61,626 nucleotides of DNA from Rhodocyclaceae bacterium (lineage in GTDB: Bacteria; Pseudomonadota; Gammaproteobacteria; Burkholderiales; Rhodocyclaceae): contig JAOADW010000029.1 in NCBI GenBank assembly GCA_026417115.1, positions 1-61,626 of the forward strand, given 5' to 3'. Of the stretch, positions 18,874 to 28,667 are shown one piece after another (the first letter of the stretch is position 1; every line of letters begins with the position of its first letter). Below the pieces are notes generated by a model. It made no database searches, had not been told where the DNA came from, and saw nothing but the letters and a program-made list of their open reading frames with translations. The position numbers were made by a program, and so were the translations under genes.

Positions 18874-19998
18874 ATGCGCATCGGCATTCCGAAAGAAATC
18901 AAAGAACACGAATACCGCGTCGGCATGACGCCCGCAGGCGTGCGCGAGCTCTGCCGCCGGGGACACCAGGTCCTGGTCGAAGCACAAGCCGGTGTGGGCG
19001 CGGGCTTTTCCGATCAAGATTATCGCGCCGCCGGCGCCGAAATCGTTGCCTTTGCACCAACGCTTTATCGTGAATGCGAACTCATCGTCAAAGTCAAAGA
19101 GCCTCAGCCCCAGGAATGTGACTGGCTACGCCCTGGACAAATCCTGTTTGCCTTTCTCCACCTGGCGGCGGCGCCCGAGCTAGCACAACGGCTCATCGAC
19201 ACGGGCGTCGTGGCCATCGCCTACGAGACTGTCATGGATAAAGAGGGCCGCCTGCCGCTGCTCGCGCCAATGAGCGAAGTGGCCGGCCGCATGGCGGTGC
19301 AGGTCGGCGCCCATCATCTGGAGCGGCCGCAGGGTGGGCGCGGCGTGTTGCTTTCAGGAGTGGCTGGCGTTGCGCCCGGGAAAGTCGTCATCATCGGCGG
19401 CGGCACCGTCGGCGCCAATGCTGCGCGCATCGCCGTGGCCCTTGGCGCCGAGGTCGTCGTGCTCGAACGCGCCTATGCCCGCCTGCAATGGTTCGACCAA
19501 CTCTTTGGCGGCCGCGTGAAGGCCCTTTACGCCACCCCGGAAGCCATCGAAAACCATTTGACCACTGCCGACCTCGTGATCGGCGCCGTCTATGTGCCGG
19601 GCGCGGCGACCCCTAAACTGATCTCGCGCGCGATGGTCGCGCGCATGCCCGCAGGCAGCGTCCTCGTCGATGTCGCGATCGACCAAGGCGGCTGCGCGGA
19701 GACGAGCCGTCCGACGACACATGGCGCACCCACGTATGTCGCGGAAGGGGTGATCCATTATTGCGTCACCAATATGCCTGGCGCCTGCGCACGCACCTCC
19801 ACGTGCGCGCTCACGCATGCGACCTTTCCCTATGTGCTCGCCTTGGCGGAGGAAGGCTGGGAAGCCGCGCTTGACAAAGAACGCGGCTTCGCCGCCGGCC
19901 TCCACATCGCGCACGGCCGCATCCGTCATGCGGCGGTCGCCGCCGCAGTGGGCCAGCCCTATGCGCCCTGGGGCCCCGCAAGCCAAGAAAGCGTATAG
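18874..19998 (+). CDS. ald: Alanine dehydrogenase
   Basis: The 374-aa product interconverts alanine and pyruvate with NAD. The N-terminus [20 protein letters not shown] and VKVKEPQ hold the conserved substrate-binding Arg and Lys. [17 protein letters not shown] is the NAD-binding Rossmann motif; [19 protein letters not shown] is also conserved. Length equals the family norm. The last 34 codons lie inside a 117-bp segment repeated 1.1 kb downstream. The second copy has no stop at this position and would read on for about eight more codons, suggesting that the tail was exchanged or acquired. Confidence 0.95.
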   Translation: MRIGIPKEIKEHEYRVGMTPAGVRELCRRGHQVLVEAQAGVGAGFSDQDYRAAGAEIVAFAPTLYRECELIVKVKEPQPQECDWLRPGQILFAFLHLAAAPELAQRLIDTGVVAIAYETVMDKEGRLPLLAPMSEVAGRMAVQVGAHHLERPQGGRGVLLSGVAGVAPGKVVIIGGGTVGANAARIAVALGAEVVVLERAYARLQWFDQLFGGRVKALYATPEAIENHLTTADLVIGAVYVPGAATPKLISRAMVARMPAGSVLVDVAIDQGGCAETSRPTTHGAPTYVAEGVIHYCVTNMPGACARTSTCALTHATFPYVLALAEEGWEAALDKERGFAAGLHIAHGRIRHAAVAAAVGQPYAPWGPASQESV

Positions 19999-20013
19999 GC
20001 GCAGCGCTCGCCC
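19897..20013 (+). repeat. 117-bp direct repeat, left copy (3' end of ald)
   Basis: This copy holds the last codons and stop of ald. It matches 20994-21110 without gaps; I count 10 mismatches in 117 (about 91% identity). Five of the codon differences are third-position synonymous in the ald frame. On the minus strand this copy also keeps an open tail ([17 protein letters not shown] then stop) equivalent to the C-terminus of the DUF1810 protein encoded through the right copy. The identity stops sharply at 20013. The two copies bracket the vapBC pair like attachment-site repeats. Confidence 0.85.
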
Positions 20014-20217
20014 ACGCCCTCGCCCTCGCCCGTCGCGAAACCTCTTTCCGCAGCCTCCCGGCCACAGGATGGCACGTTTCCAGACAACCAACTCCCAGGC
20101 GATGCGCGTCATCGCATAAGCGCGCGGACAAGCAGACAGACACGCATCGACGAGCGGCCACGAGGGAACGAACGCACGCTGAAGGGCTGCGCTTGCTGCA
20201 TCAAAAATGATTTAATA

Positions 20218-20237
20218 TTGCATCGGAATTGATGCAA
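20218..20237. promoter_or_regulatory. Inverted repeat upstream of vapB, probable autoregulatory operator
   Basis: TTGCATC and GATGCAA form a perfect 7-bp inverted repeat around GGAATT, in the only AT-rich stretch of the region, 33 bp before the vapB ATG. An overlapping TAATAT at 20213-20218 could be a -10 box. VapB antitoxins of the ribbon-helix-helix type bind such palindromes to repress their own operon, so an operator is the likely role. Confidence 0.55.
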
Positions 20238-20270
20238 ATCATCCCAAGAATCCTGTGCTGGAGGGCGCCG

Positions 20271-20471
20271 ATGAGAACCACGGTGACGATCGACGATGCA
20301 TTGTATGAAAAGGCGTTGGAAGTCGCCGACCCCGGCATGGACAAAGCCGATCTCTTCCGCGAGGCCATCAAAACCTTCATCCGCGTGCAAGCGGCGAAAA
20401 GACTGGCAGCGTTAGGAGGCGAAATGCCCGAGATGCCCGACATCCCGCGGCGTCGGGAGGACGTGGCGTGA
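20271..20471 (+). CDS. vapB: Type II antitoxin VapB (ribbon-helix-helix)
   Basis: The 66-aa product begins [19 protein letters not shown], the N-terminal strand and helix of the VapB/DUF2191 antitoxin family. A tail with [11 protein letters not shown] would neutralise the toxin. GGAGGG precedes the ATG. The stop overlaps the toxin start (GTGA). In this family the antitoxin binds its promoter and the VapC active site. Confidence 0.85.
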   Translation: MRTTVTIDDALYEKALEVADPGMDKADLFREAIKTFIRVQAAKRLAALGGEMPEMPDIPRRREDVA

Positions 20472-20866
20472 GCGCTGTGGTGGTAGATACGTCGGTATGG
20501 ATCGATCATTTCCGCCACGGCAACCCCGCGCTGGGCAGCCTACTCATGCACGACAGAGTGCTCGTGCATCCACTGATCATCGGCGAGATCGCCTGCGGCA
20601 TGCCGCCGCATCGCCAACGTACGCTCGGCGATTTGCAAAGCCTGCGGCAATGCCAGCTCGCCAACTACGCCGAAGTCATGCAATTCATCGAACGCGAGCG
20701 TCTTTTTGGCCTTGGTTGCGGCATCGTCGACATGCACCTGCTGGCTTCCACCTTGCTCACCAAAGGCGCGCGGCTTTGGACGTTGGATCAGCGGCTTCTC
20801 GCGCTGGCCAAGCGTTTCGACGCTGCCTATATGCCGCAGGATGTGTTCTCGCGCCAGCGACGATGA
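20468..20866 (+). CDS. vapC: Type II toxin VapC (PIN-domain ribonuclease)
   Basis: The 132-aa PIN-domain protein uses a GTG start that overlaps the vapB stop by four bases. The four acidic residues expected for a Mg-dependent PIN nuclease are present: D7 ([10 protein letters not shown]), E40 (IIGEIACG), D88 ([10 protein letters not shown]) and D107 (LWTLDQRL). Family members cut tRNA or rRNA and are held inactive by VapB. The pair is enclosed by 117-bp direct repeats and looks inserted between ald and the DUF1810 gene. Confidence 0.88.
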   Translation: MSAVVVDTSVWIDHFRHGNPALGSLLMHDRVLVHPLIIGEIACGMPPHRQRTLGDLQSLRQCQLANYAEVMQFIERERLFGLGCGIVDMHLLASTLLTKGARLWTLDQRLLALAKRFDAAYMPQDVFSRQRR

Positions 20867-20993
20867 CGCTGGCGGCAAGAACCGGCGCTGACGCAACCTT
20901 CATCATGCGCAGAAGGAACAGATCCTGTCGCTTCGCAAACCCATACGCGGCTCATTCCAGAAACCTCGGCCGCCTGCGACGACGGTTTAGCAC

Positions 20994-21110
20994 GGCCTCC
21001 ACATCGCGCACGGCCGCATCCGCCATGCGGCGGTCGCCGCCGCCGTGGCTCTGCCCTATGCACCCTGGGGCCCCGCAAGCCAGGAAAGCGTCGATGCGCA
21101 GCGCTCGCCC
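20994..21110 (+). repeat. 117-bp direct repeat, right copy (displaced ald 3' end, encodes DUF1810 C-terminus)
   Basis: This is the second copy of 19897-20013. In the plus direction it is an ald tail without its body: the ald frame stays open through the position of the ald stop, adding D-A-Q-R-S-P-A-K before TAG near 21118. On the minus strand it encodes the last 18 residues of the DUF1810 protein. Before the insertion ald and DUF1810 probably overlapped tail to tail here. Confidence 0.85.
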
Positions 21111-21532
21111 GCGAAGTAGCGCGCCAAGACCTCGGCAAAAATGGGTTCCCCCGAAACGGCCGAAAACAGCGTCATCGAAGATTTCAACTTGAGATCGTCC
21201 GGTGGCGGCAAGACCTCCGTGATCGAGGGCGCGGGCAAAGCGAGCAGCGCTCGGGCGCACGCGCGCAGGCGTGCGCCCAGCAGCGGGTGCGCGAGATAGG
21301 CGATGGCCTCCTCTCGGCTCCTGATCGCAAAACGCTGCGCCATGGGGCTTTTCCCCAAACCACTCGCCTGCGGAAAGATGAACCACATCCAATGGCTTTC
21401 TTTCCTGCCGCGACGCAGCTCGGCAAGCGCCTGCTCATAAACACCTTCCTGCGCCGCGAGGAAGCGAGCGAGATCAAAAGTAACGCTATCCCCTGTTATT
21501 GCTTCTTCGTGTTTCTCTTGCGCGAGCGCCAT
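21056..21532 (-). CDS. DUF1810 family protein
   Basis: The 158-aa product has the family hallmark SHWMWFIFPQ followed by GLGKSPMAQRFAI, EEAIAYLAHPLLGARL and a C-terminal YFAGERCASTLSWLAG. The biochemical role of DUF1810 proteins is not known to me. GGGAGA lies just before the ATG. The C-terminus is encoded inside the right-hand 117-bp repeat, so the reading frame is shared with the antisense of an ald tail. Confidence 0.85.
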   Translation of the reverse strand: MALAQEKHEEAITGDSVTFDLARFLAAQEGVYEQALAELRRGRKESHWMWFIFPQASGLGKSPMAQRFAIRSREEAIAYLAHPLLGARLRACARALLALPAPSITEVLPPPDDLKLKSSMTLFSAVSGEPIFAEVLARYFAGERCASTLSWLAGPQGA

Positions 21533-21902
21533 GCATGCAGTCTCCCTTTCTCAACATGCATTCTGTCGGCCCCTGCTGCCGCACGCAGATCATGCCACAA
21601 TTATCTCTTTATGCCCACGCGTATGTGAATCGCCATAAAAACAAGCAGCGATGCCGTGAGATGATGCAGCGCTATGCTCCGGTAATCATGGCGACAGACG
21701 CGGCGCTTTTACCTGATTTCCCGCAATAAAAAGTCTCGATAGAGCAACGATAGCCTCAGCAGGTATCGTTGAAATCGCTTAGCGAAACCTGTCTTCTCCA
21801 GAGGCAGAGAAATCGTGGGGCCACGAATGGAGAAATCGAGCGATGCCGCCGTGCGCAGGGTGCTCCCTGACGCGCTTGACGCCAAAAAGCCGATGAGCCT
21901 AG
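21533..21902. other. Intergenic region without recognisable gene
   Basis: About 370 bp between the DUF1810 start and the acylphosphatase stop. It is less GC-rich than its surroundings (runs such as TTATCTCTTTATG and AATAAAAAGTC). Short inverted repeats are present, including TCGTGG / CCACGA near 21813-21826. I see no coding potential on either strand. It probably holds the DUF1810 promoter and the end of the metG-acylphosphatase transcript. Confidence 0.5.
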
Positions 21903-22181
21903 CTAGACGGTCGGCCATTGTTCGAAGCCTTCGAACTCGCCGCTTCCAAGCTCCACGTCGACGTGGGCGACATGAGCGCGCGGAGGTCCTTGTCGCACCC
22001 AGGTCAGCATGGCGGCAAGCTGTTCGGGGCTTCCCTGGATCATCGCTTCGACCCGGCCATCGTGCAGGTTTCTGACCCAGCCGGTCACGCCAAGCCGGCG
22101 CGCCTCCCGGGCCATGCTGGCGCGAAAGCCCACGCCTTGCACGCGGCCTGAAACGAAGAGATGGCGAACCTCGCGGCTCAT
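21903..22181 (-). CDS. Acylphosphatase
   Basis: The 92-aa protein hydrolyses acyl phosphates. The signature [12 protein letters not shown] contains the phosphate-binding arginine R20, and [12 protein letters not shown] the catalytic asparagine N38. The ATG overlaps the metG stop by four bases (ATGA), so it is translated from the metG transcript. Length is normal for the family. Confidence 0.93.
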   Translation of the reverse strand: MSREVRHLFVSGRVQGVGFRASMAREARRLGVTGWVRNLHDGRVEAMIQGSPEQLAAMLTWVRQGPPRAHVAHVDVELGSGEFEGFEQWPTV

Positions 22182-24283
22182 TTGACAATCATCCCAGGTT
22201 GCGCGCCCGCATCCGCTGCGAGCAGGAAAAGGCCCGGCGTCTCTCCCGTGGGGTCGGAGGCGGCGAGCACCATGCCTTCGGAGACGCCGAAACGCATCTT
22301 GCGCGGCGCGAGATTGGCGACACAAACCGTAAGCCTGCCGACCAACGAGGCCGGATCGTAAGCGCCTTTGATGCCTGCGAAGACTTGCCGGCGTCCGAGC
22401 GGCCCAAGGTCGAGCACCAGCCGCAACAGCTTGTCTGCGCCCTCGACGGGGCTTGCCTCCACGATGCGGGCGATGCGCAGATCGACTTTGGCGAATTCCT
22501 CGAGGCCGATGGTCGACGTCGGCGCTTCTCGGGCCGCGGTCTCCGCCCGCTTGTTTTCTGCATGCTGTCGATGTTCGCCGTGGCGCGTCGGCGCCGGCGG
22601 CGCCTGCAGCGTCTCGCGATTCGCCGCGAGCAGGGCGTCGATCTCCTTGCGCTCGATGCGCCGCATCAGGTGTTCGTAAGGCTGAATCAGATGCGCAGGC
22701 GGCAAAGCATGAGCGGCGTCCTTCCAGGTCAAGGGAGCGACGTTGAGGAAAGCCTCGGCGCGACGCGCGAGATGCGGCAACACCGGTTTGAGGTAGATCG
22801 TGAGCAGTCGAAAGGCATTGATTAGCAGCGAGCAAACGATATGCAGCTCGCGTTCTTTGCCCGCTTCCTTCGCGAGCTTCCAGGGCTGCTCGCGGTCGGC
22901 GTATTGATTGACGTCGTCGGCAAGGGCCATGATGCGACGAATCGCGCGCGCGAAATCGCGGTTCTCATAATGGGTCGCGATTTCAATTTCCGCACCGAAA
23001 AGCGCCGGCAACGTCGTCCTCAGGCGCGCCGTCATCTCCTCGTCGAGCAGGCGGCCCGCGAAACGTTTGGCGATGAAGCCGGCCGCACGCGCCGCGATGT
23101 TCAGATACTTGCCCACGAGGTCGCTATTGACGCGCGCGACGAAGTCGTCGAGATTGAGATCGATGTCTTCGAGCGTGCCGTTGAGTTTCGCCGCGAAATA
23201 GTAGCGCAGCCATTCGGGATCGAGTCCTTGCGCGAGATAGCTTGCGGCCGTGATGAAGGTGCCGCGGCTCTTGCTCATCTTGGCGCCATCGACGGTCAAA
23301 AAGCCGTGCGCGAACACCCGGGTCGGCGTGCGGTAGCCGGCAAAACGCAGCATGGCCGGCCAAAAGAGGGCGTGGAAATAGAGAATGTCCTTGCCGATGA
23401 AATGATAGAGCTCCGTCTGGCTGTCGGCCCGCCACCATGTCTCGAAATCGAGGCCTTTCTGCGCGCATAAGTTCTTGAACGACCCCATATAGCCGATCGG
23501 CGCATCGAGCCAAACGTAAAAATATTTGCCGGGATGGCCCGGGATCTCGAAGCCGAAATATGGCGCATCGCGCGAGATGTCCCAGTCGGTGAGCTTGTTT
23601 TCGCCCTCTTCGCCTAGCCATTCGGCCAACTTGTTGGCTGCCTCCTCCTGCAGGTGTCCTGCGCGTGTCCATTGCCGCAAGAAGGCTTGGCAGCGGGGGT
23701 CGGACAATTTGAAGAAGAAATGGGTCGAGGCGCGCAACACGGGCTGTGCGCCCGAGACGGCCGAATAGGGGTTGACCAGCTCGGTAGGCGCATAAGCGGC
23801 GCCGCACGCCTCACAGGAATCGCCATATTGATCCTTGGCGCTACAGCGGGGGCATTCGCCCTTGATGTAGCGATCCGGCAGAAACATATTCTTTGCCGGG
23901 TCGTAATACTGCTCGATCTCACGCGCTTCGATCAGGCCAGCTTGGGTCAGTTTGGCGAAAATGTCTTCGGAATAGAAACGCGTTTCCGGCGAATGCGTGG
24001 TGTAGTAATTGTCGAACGCGATGTGAAAGCCGGCAAAATCGCGCAGGTGCTCGCCATGCATGCGCGCAATCAACGTCTCGGGCGTCACCCCCTCCTGCTC
24101 GGCCCGCAGCATGATCGGCGTGCCGTGCGTATCGTCCGCGCAGACATACCAGCACTCGTGTCCGCGCATCTTTTGAAAGCGCACCCAGATGTCGGTTTGC
24201 ACGTATTCGACGAGGTGACCGAGATGGATCGCGCCGTTCGCATAGGGCAGCGCCGAGGTCACGAGAATTTTGCGCACGGACAT
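22178..24283 (-). CDS. metG: Methionyl-tRNA synthetase
   Basis: The 701-aa class I synthetase has the HIGH motif as HLGH (20-23), KMSKS in [11 protein letters not shown], a zinc knuckle [18 protein letters not shown], and the anticodon-binding helical domain. A C-terminal OB-fold tRNA-binding domain ([20 protein letters not shown] onward, about 110 residues) makes it the long, dimeric type. It is divergent from apbC, with a small cysteine-cluster gene between. Confidence 0.97.
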   Translation of the reverse strand: MSVRKILVTSALPYANGAIHLGHLVEYVQTDIWVRFQKMRGHECWYVCADDTHGTPIMLRAEQEGVTPETLIARMHGEHLRDFAGFHIAFDNYYTTHSPETRFYSEDIFAKLTQAGLIEAREIEQYYDPAKNMFLPDRYIKGECPRCSAKDQYGDSCEACGAAYAPTELVNPYSAVSGAQPVLRASTHFFFKLSDPRCQAFLRQWTRAGHLQEEAANKLAEWLGEEGENKLTDWDISRDAPYFGFEIPGHPGKYFYVWLDAPIGYMGSFKNLCAQKGLDFETWWRADSQTELYHFIGKDILYFHALFWPAMLRFAGYRTPTRVFAHGFLTVDGAKMSKSRGTFITAASYLAQGLDPEWLRYYFAAKLNGTLEDIDLNLDDFVARVNSDLVGKYLNIAARAAGFIAKRFAGRLLDEEMTARLRTTLPALFGAEIEIATHYENRDFARAIRRIMALADDVNQYADREQPWKLAKEAGKERELHIVCSLLINAFRLLTIYLKPVLPHLARRAEAFLNVAPLTWKDAAHALPPAHLIQPYEHLMRRIERKEIDALLAANRETLQAPPAPTRHGEHRQHAENKRAETAAREAPTSTIGLEEFAKVDLRIARIVEASPVEGADKLLRLVLDLGPLGRRQVFAGIKGAYDPASLVGRLTVCVANLAPRKMRFGVSEGMVLAASDPTGETPGLFLLAADAGAQPGMIVK

Positions 24284-24313
24284 GACAGAACCCTCGAAAA
24301 CAAAACGTCGATT

Positions 24314-24565
24314 TTAGCGAGTCGCCTCTTCGAGCGCCGTAAGCCTTGCCAGCGCTTCCTCGCGGCTTTCTCCGCAGATTTCCGGGGAAGGCTGCAGGCC
24401 GCTACAGCAGAGGGGCCGCTCTGGCCTGCCATAGAGACGGCAGCGCCCATCCGGCGTCAGATACGCGCACGGTATGCCGGCTGGCTTGGAAAGCGAGGAA
24501 ATCGACGGCGCTATGCAGCAGGCGCCGCACCCCGGCCGACAGGCAAAGGAAACGTTGGCGTCCAT
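24314..24565 (-). CDS. YkgJ-type cysteine-cluster protein
   Basis: The 83-aa product has the pattern CRPGCGACC at the N-terminus, then IPCAYL, GRCRLY and RPLCCSGLQPSPEIC. This is the layout of the YkgJ family, predicted to bind zinc or an iron-sulfur cluster. The start used is the ATG giving MDANVSFACRPGC; an ATG 13 codons upstream lacks family similarity. It lies between metG and apbC. Function is unproven. Confidence 0.75.
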   Translation of the reverse strand: MDANVSFACRPGCGACCIAPSISSLSKPAGIPCAYLTPDGRCRLYGRPERPLCCSGLQPSPEICGESREEALARLTALEEATR

Positions 24566-24591
24566 ACGTGGATTTTCGCTTGAACGGCGTT

Positions 24592-24620
24592 TTTTTGCCC
24601 ACATTTGTGCTTGTTACAAT
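24592..24620 (+). promoter_or_regulatory. Putative sigma-70 promoter of apbC
   Basis: TTTTTG (24592-24597) and TACAAT (24615-24620) are separated by 17 bp and lie 31 bp before the apbC ATG, giving a short leader with GAGGAA as ribosome site. The stretch is AT-rich against a GC-rich background. Confidence 0.45.
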
Positions 24621-24651
24621 CTCCCTACCCCACAGTTCGAGGAATCACGCC

Positions 24652-25740
24652 ATGGCCATCACCGAACAAAGCGTCCAAGACGCCCTCAAACGCGTCATCG
24701 ATCCCAATACCGGCAAGGATTTCGTGACCAGCCGCTCGGCCAAAAACATCAAGGTCGAAGGCGACAACGTCTCATTGGACATCGAGCTCGGCTATCCTGC
24801 CAAGACGCAAATCGAGCCCATCCGGACAATGGTTTGCGACGCCTTGAAGGCAGCGGGCGCCGCCAATGTCTCGGCCAACGTCTATCAGAAAATCGTTTCC
24901 CATGCGGTGCAAAAAGGGGTCAAGCTGATTGCCGGCGTCAAGAACATCATCGCCGTGGCCTCCGGCAAGGGCGGCGTGGGCAAATCCACGACTGCCGTCA
25001 ACCTCGCGCTGGCGCTTTCTGCCGAAGGCGCTCGCGTCGGCATTCTGGACGCCGACATCTATGGCCCTTCCCAACCTCAGATGTTGGGCATTCCCGACGA
25101 GCAACCGCAGTCGGCCGACGGCAAGAAGCTCTTGCCGCTCATCGCCCATGGCCTGCAAGCGATGTCGATCGGCTTTCTCATCGATCCGGAAACGCCGATG
25201 GTCTGGCGCGGGCCGATGGTGACGCAAGCGCTCGTGCAGTTGCTCAACGACACCCAGTGGCAGGATCTCGATTATCTGGTCGTCGATCTGCCGCCTGGGA
25301 CGGGGGATGTCCAACTCACGCTCGCGCAGCAGGTGCCCGTGACGGGCGCAGTGATCGTGACCACGCCGCAAGACATCGCTTTGCTCGACGCGCGCAAGGG
25401 GCTCAAGATGTTCGAAAAAGTGGGCATCCCGATCCTCGGCATCATCGAGAACATGAGCATCCACATCTGTTCGCGCTGCGGTCACGAAGAGCATATCTTT
25501 GGCGAAGGGGGCGGCAAGAAAATGTGCGAAGACTACGAGGTCGAATTCCTCGGCGCGCTGCCGCTGGACCGCACGATCCGCGAGCAGGTCGACGGCGGCA
25601 ATCCGACCGTCGTGGCTGCGCCTGATAGCCGCGCCGCGCAAATCTACCGCGAAATCGCCCGGCGCATCGGCGTCAAGATCGCCGAAATGGCGAAGGACCA
25701 CTCGGCCAAATTCCCCACGATCGTCGTGCAAAACACTTGA
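24652..25740 (+). CDS. apbC: Iron-sulfur cluster carrier protein ApbC (Mrp/NBP35 family)
   Basis: The 362-aa P-loop ATPase loads Fe-S clusters on target proteins. An N-terminal MIP18/DUF59 domain ([18 protein letters not shown]) precedes the deviant Walker [17 protein letters not shown] and [14 protein letters not shown]. The cluster-binding CxxC lies in [16 protein letters not shown]. The start follows GAGGAA. A rho-independent terminator lies 28 bp after the stop. Confidence 0.95.
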   Translation: MAITEQSVQDALKRVIDPNTGKDFVTSRSAKNIKVEGDNVSLDIELGYPAKTQIEPIRTMVCDALKAAGAANVSANVYQKIVSHAVQKGVKLIAGVKNIIAVASGKGGVGKSTTAVNLALALSAEGARVGILDADIYGPSQPQMLGIPDEQPQSADGKKLLPLIAHGLQAMSIGFLIDPETPMVWRGPMVTQALVQLLNDTQWQDLDYLVVDLPPGTGDVQLTLAQQVPVTGAVIVTTPQDIALLDARKGLKMFEKVGIPILGIIENMSIHICSRCGHEEHIFGEGGGKKMCEDYEVEFLGALPLDRTIREQVDGGNPTVVAAPDSRAAQIYREIARRIGVKIAEMAKDHSAKFPTIVVQNT

Positions 25741-25768
25741 TGCGCCGGCATTTTGTGGTGTAATTCGC

Positions 25769-25800
25769 AACGCCCCCGCCCTTGGGGGCGTTCTCTTTTG
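25769..25800 (+). terminator. Rho-independent terminator after apbC
   Basis: AACGCCCCC and GGGGGCGTT form a perfect 9-bp stem around a six-base loop (GCCCTT), followed by TCTTTT. It stands between apbC and dcd, whose ATG is 10 bp further on, so dcd may need its own promoter or depend on read-through. Confidence 0.8.
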
Positions 25801-25810
25801 CTTGTGCGCG

Positions 25811-26380
25811 ATGAGCATCAAATCCGATCGGTGGATCCGCCGCATGGCCCAGGAATACGGCATGATCGAGCCCTTCGAGCCGTCCCTGGTGCGCGAAGTC
25901 GAGGGCCGTAAGATCGTCTCTTACGGCACCTCCAGCTATGGCTACGACATTCGCTGCGCCGACGAATTCCGCGTCTTCACCAACATCAACTCCACGATCG
26001 TGGATCCCAAGGCCTTCGACCCGGATTCCTTCGTCGAAGTCTCGGGCAAGGGGTTCTGCGTGATCCCGCCCAACTCCTTCGCGCTGGCGCGCACCGTCGA
26101 ATACTTCCGCATCCCGCGCAACATCTTGACCATTTGCCTCGGCAAAAGCACGTATGCGCGTTGCGGCATCATCGTCAATGTCACGCCTTTCGAGCCTGAG
26201 TGGGAAGGCTACGTAACCCTCGAGTTTTCGAACACCACTCCCTTGCCCGCCAAGATCTACGCCCACGAGGGCGTGGCGCAAGTCGTGTTCTTCGAAGCCG
26301 ACGAGGTCTGCGAGGTTTCTTACAAGGATCGCGGCGGCAAATACCAAGGACAGACCGGCGTGACTCTGCCCAAGATCTGA
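25811..26380 (+). CDS. dcd: dCTP deaminase
   Basis: The 189-aa product deaminates dCTP to dUTP for thymidylate synthesis. The N-terminus [33 protein letters not shown], the catalytic-region [20 protein letters not shown] and the C-terminal [13 protein letters not shown] are characteristic. Length equals the usual 188 residues. The decarboxylase gene starts 55 bp downstream. Confidence 0.96.
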   Translation: MSIKSDRWIRRMAQEYGMIEPFEPSLVREVEGRKIVSYGTSSYGYDIRCADEFRVFTNINSTIVDPKAFDPDSFVEVSGKGFCVIPPNSFALARTVEYFRIPRNILTICLGKSTYARCGIIVNVTPFEPEWEGYVTLEFSNTTPLPAKIYAHEGVAQVVFFEADEVCEVSYKDRGGKYQGQTGVTLPKI

Positions 26381-26435
26381 CTCCGAGCGCCGCGAGCGTT
26401 TCCCCTTCCCGGTCATCCGTCGAGATTCGAAAGCC

Positions 26436-28667
26436 ATGCGTTTCCACTTCCCCATCATCATCATCGACGAGGATTTCCGCTCCGAAAACGCCTCTGGCTT
26501 GAGCATCCGCGTGCTCGCCAAAGCCATCGAAAACGAGGGCATGGAAGTACTCGGCGTGACAAGCTATGGCGATCTCGCCTCTTTCGCGCAGCAGCAAAGC
26601 CGGGCCTCGGCCTTCATCCTGTCGGTCGATGACGAAGAGCTCGCCAATGAAGAGGAGGAGACGATCGCCGAATTGCGCGCCTTCGTCTCCGAGATCCGCT
26701 TCCGCAACGCCGACATTCCCATTTTTCTGCACGGGGAGACGCGCACTTCCCGCCATATCCCCAACGACGTCTTGCGCGAGCTCCATGGCTTCATCCACAT
26801 GCACGAGGACACGCCGGAATTCATCGCTCGCCATGTCGTGCGTGAAGCGCGCGCCTACCTCGACTCCCTGCCTCCGCCCTTCTTCCGCGCGCTCGTCCAC
26901 TATGCGGCGGATGGCTCCTATTCCTGGCACTGCCCTGGGCATTCGGGCGGCGTCGCGTTCTTGAAAAGCCCGGTTGGCCAAATGTTCCACCAGTTCTTCG
27001 GCGAGAACCTCTTGCGTGCCGACGTCTGCAACGCCGTCGAAGAGCTCGGTCAGCTCCTCGACCACACTGGGCCCGTGGCCGCCGCGGAAAGGAATGCGGC
27101 GCGCATCTTCAACTGCGATCACCTCTTCTTCGTCACCAACGGCACCTCGACGTCCAACAAGATCGTCTGGCACTCGACGGTTGCGCCAGGCGACGTCGTC
27201 GTCGTCGACCGTAACTGTCATAAATCGGTGCTGCATGCGATCACGATGACCGGCGCAATCCCGGTGTTCTTGATGCCCACGCGCAACAACTATGGCATCA
27301 TCGGGCCGATCCCGAAAGAAGAGTTTCGTTGGGAAAACATCAAGAAGAAGATCGACGCCAACCCGTTCATCCTCGACAAGAACGTCAAACCGCGCGTGCT
27401 CACGATCACGCAGAGCACCTATGACGGCATCTTATACAACGTCGAGGACATCAAGCAGATGCTCGACGGGCACATCGACACGCTGCACTTCGACGAGGCC
27501 TGGCTGCCGCATGCAGCGTTTCACGATTTCTATGGCGACTACCATGCGATCGGCGCCAATCGTCCGCGCTGCAAGGAATCGATGGTCTTCTCCACGCAGT
27601 CGACGCACAAACTCCTTGCAGGGCTTTCCCAGGCTTCCCAGATTCTCGTTCAGGATGCGGAAAACCATAAGCTCGACCGCGACGTCTTCAACGAGGCGTT
27701 TTTGATGCACACGTCGACCTCGCCGCAGTATGCGATCATCGCTTCCTGCGACGTCGCCGCGGCGATGATGGAAGAGCCTGGGGGCACCGCCTTGGTCGAA
27801 GAATCGATCATGGAGGCGCTCGAATTCCGTCGCGCGATGCGCAAAGTGGACGAGGAATGGGGCACGGATTGGTGGTTCAAGGTCTGGGGCCCGGACGACC
27901 TGTCCGAAGAGGGCATCGAGGAAAGAGACGCCTGGATGCTCAAGGCGGGCGAACGCTGGCACGGCTTCGGCGACCTCGCCGCCGGCTTTAATTTGCTCGA
28001 CCCCATCAAGGCCACGGTCATCACCCCTGGGCTCGACGTCGACGGGGATTTCTCCGATGATATCGGCATCCCAGCGGCGATCGTCACCAAATATCTCGCC
28101 GAACACGGCGTGATCGTCGAGAAAACCGGGCTTTATTCCTTCTTCATCATGTTCACGATCGGCATCACCAAAGGCCGATGGAACACGTTGGTCACCGCCT
28201 TGCAGCAGTTCAAAGACGATTACGACAAAAATCAGCCTTTGTGGAAGGTGCTGCCCGAATTCATCGCCAAGCATCCCCGCTATGAGCGCGTTGGCTTGCG
28301 CGACCTCTGTCGGCAGATCCATGAAGTCTATAAAGCCAACGACATCGCCAGGCTCACGACCGAGATGTATCTCTCCGAAATCGCGCCCGCCATGCGGCCC
28401 TGCGATGCGTTCGCCAAGATGGCGCATCGCGAGATCGACCGCGTGCCCATCGACGACCTCGAAGGGCGCATCACGGCCGTCTTGCTTACCCCCTATCCGC
28501 CTGGCATTCCGCTCTTGATCCCCGGCGAGCGCTTCAACGCCACCATCGTGCGCTATCTCAAATTCGCGCGCGAATTCAACGAGCGCTTTCCAGGCTTCGA
28601 GACCGACATCCACGGCCTCGTCAAGGCGGAAGGAAACGGCTATTACGTCGACTGCGTGCGCACGTAG
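26436..28667 (+). CDS. Orn/Lys/Arg decarboxylase, PLP fold type I
   Basis: The 743-aa product has the three-part layout of inducible-type basic amino acid decarboxylases: an N-terminal response-regulator-like wing (to about 130), the PLP core with WHCPGHSGGVAF, FFVTNGTSTSNKIV, HFDEAWLPHA and the PLP-lysine in STQSTHKLLAGLSQAS, and a C-terminal domain with TPYPPGIPLLIPGERF. It would make cadaverine, putrescine or agmatine and consume protons; substrate choice cannot be read. Its 3' end overlaps convergent folA by 25 bp. Confidence 0.92.
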   Translation: MRFHFPIIIIDEDFRSENASGLSIRVLAKAIENEGMEVLGVTSYGDLASFAQQQSRASAFILSVDDEELANEEEETIAELRAFVSEIRFRNADIPIFLHGETRTSRHIPNDVLRELHGFIHMHEDTPEFIARHVVREARAYLDSLPPPFFRALVHYAADGSYSWHCPGHSGGVAFLKSPVGQMFHQFFGENLLRADVCNAVEELGQLLDHTGPVAAAERNAARIFNCDHLFFVTNGTSTSNKIVWHSTVAPGDVVVVDRNCHKSVLHAITMTGAIPVFLMPTRNNYGIIGPIPKEEFRWENIKKKIDANPFILDKNVKPRVLTITQSTYDGILYNVEDIKQMLDGHIDTLHFDEAWLPHAAFHDFYGDYHAIGANRPRCKESMVFSTQSTHKLLAGLSQASQILVQDAENHKLDRDVFNEAFLMHTSTSPQYAIIASCDVAAAMMEEPGGTALVEESIMEALEFRRAMRKVDEEWGTDWWFKVWGPDDLSEEGIEERDAWMLKAGERWHGFGDLAAGFNLLDPIKATVITPGLDVDGDFSDDIGIPAAIVTKYLAEHGVIVEKTGLYSFFIMFTIGITKGRWNTLVTALQQFKDDYDKNQPLWKVLPEFIAKHPRYERVGLRDLCRQIHEVYKANDIARLTTEMYLSEIAPAMRPCDAFAKMAHREIDRVPIDDLEGRITAVLLTPYPPGIPLLIPGERFNATIVRYLKFAREFNERFPGFETDIHGLVKAEGNGYYVDCVRT

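Noticed and set aside
21709..22188. Minus-strand frame overlapping the acylphosphatase in another phase
   Set aside because: Arg-rich composition with no family; the acylphosphatase signature lies in the neighbouring frame.
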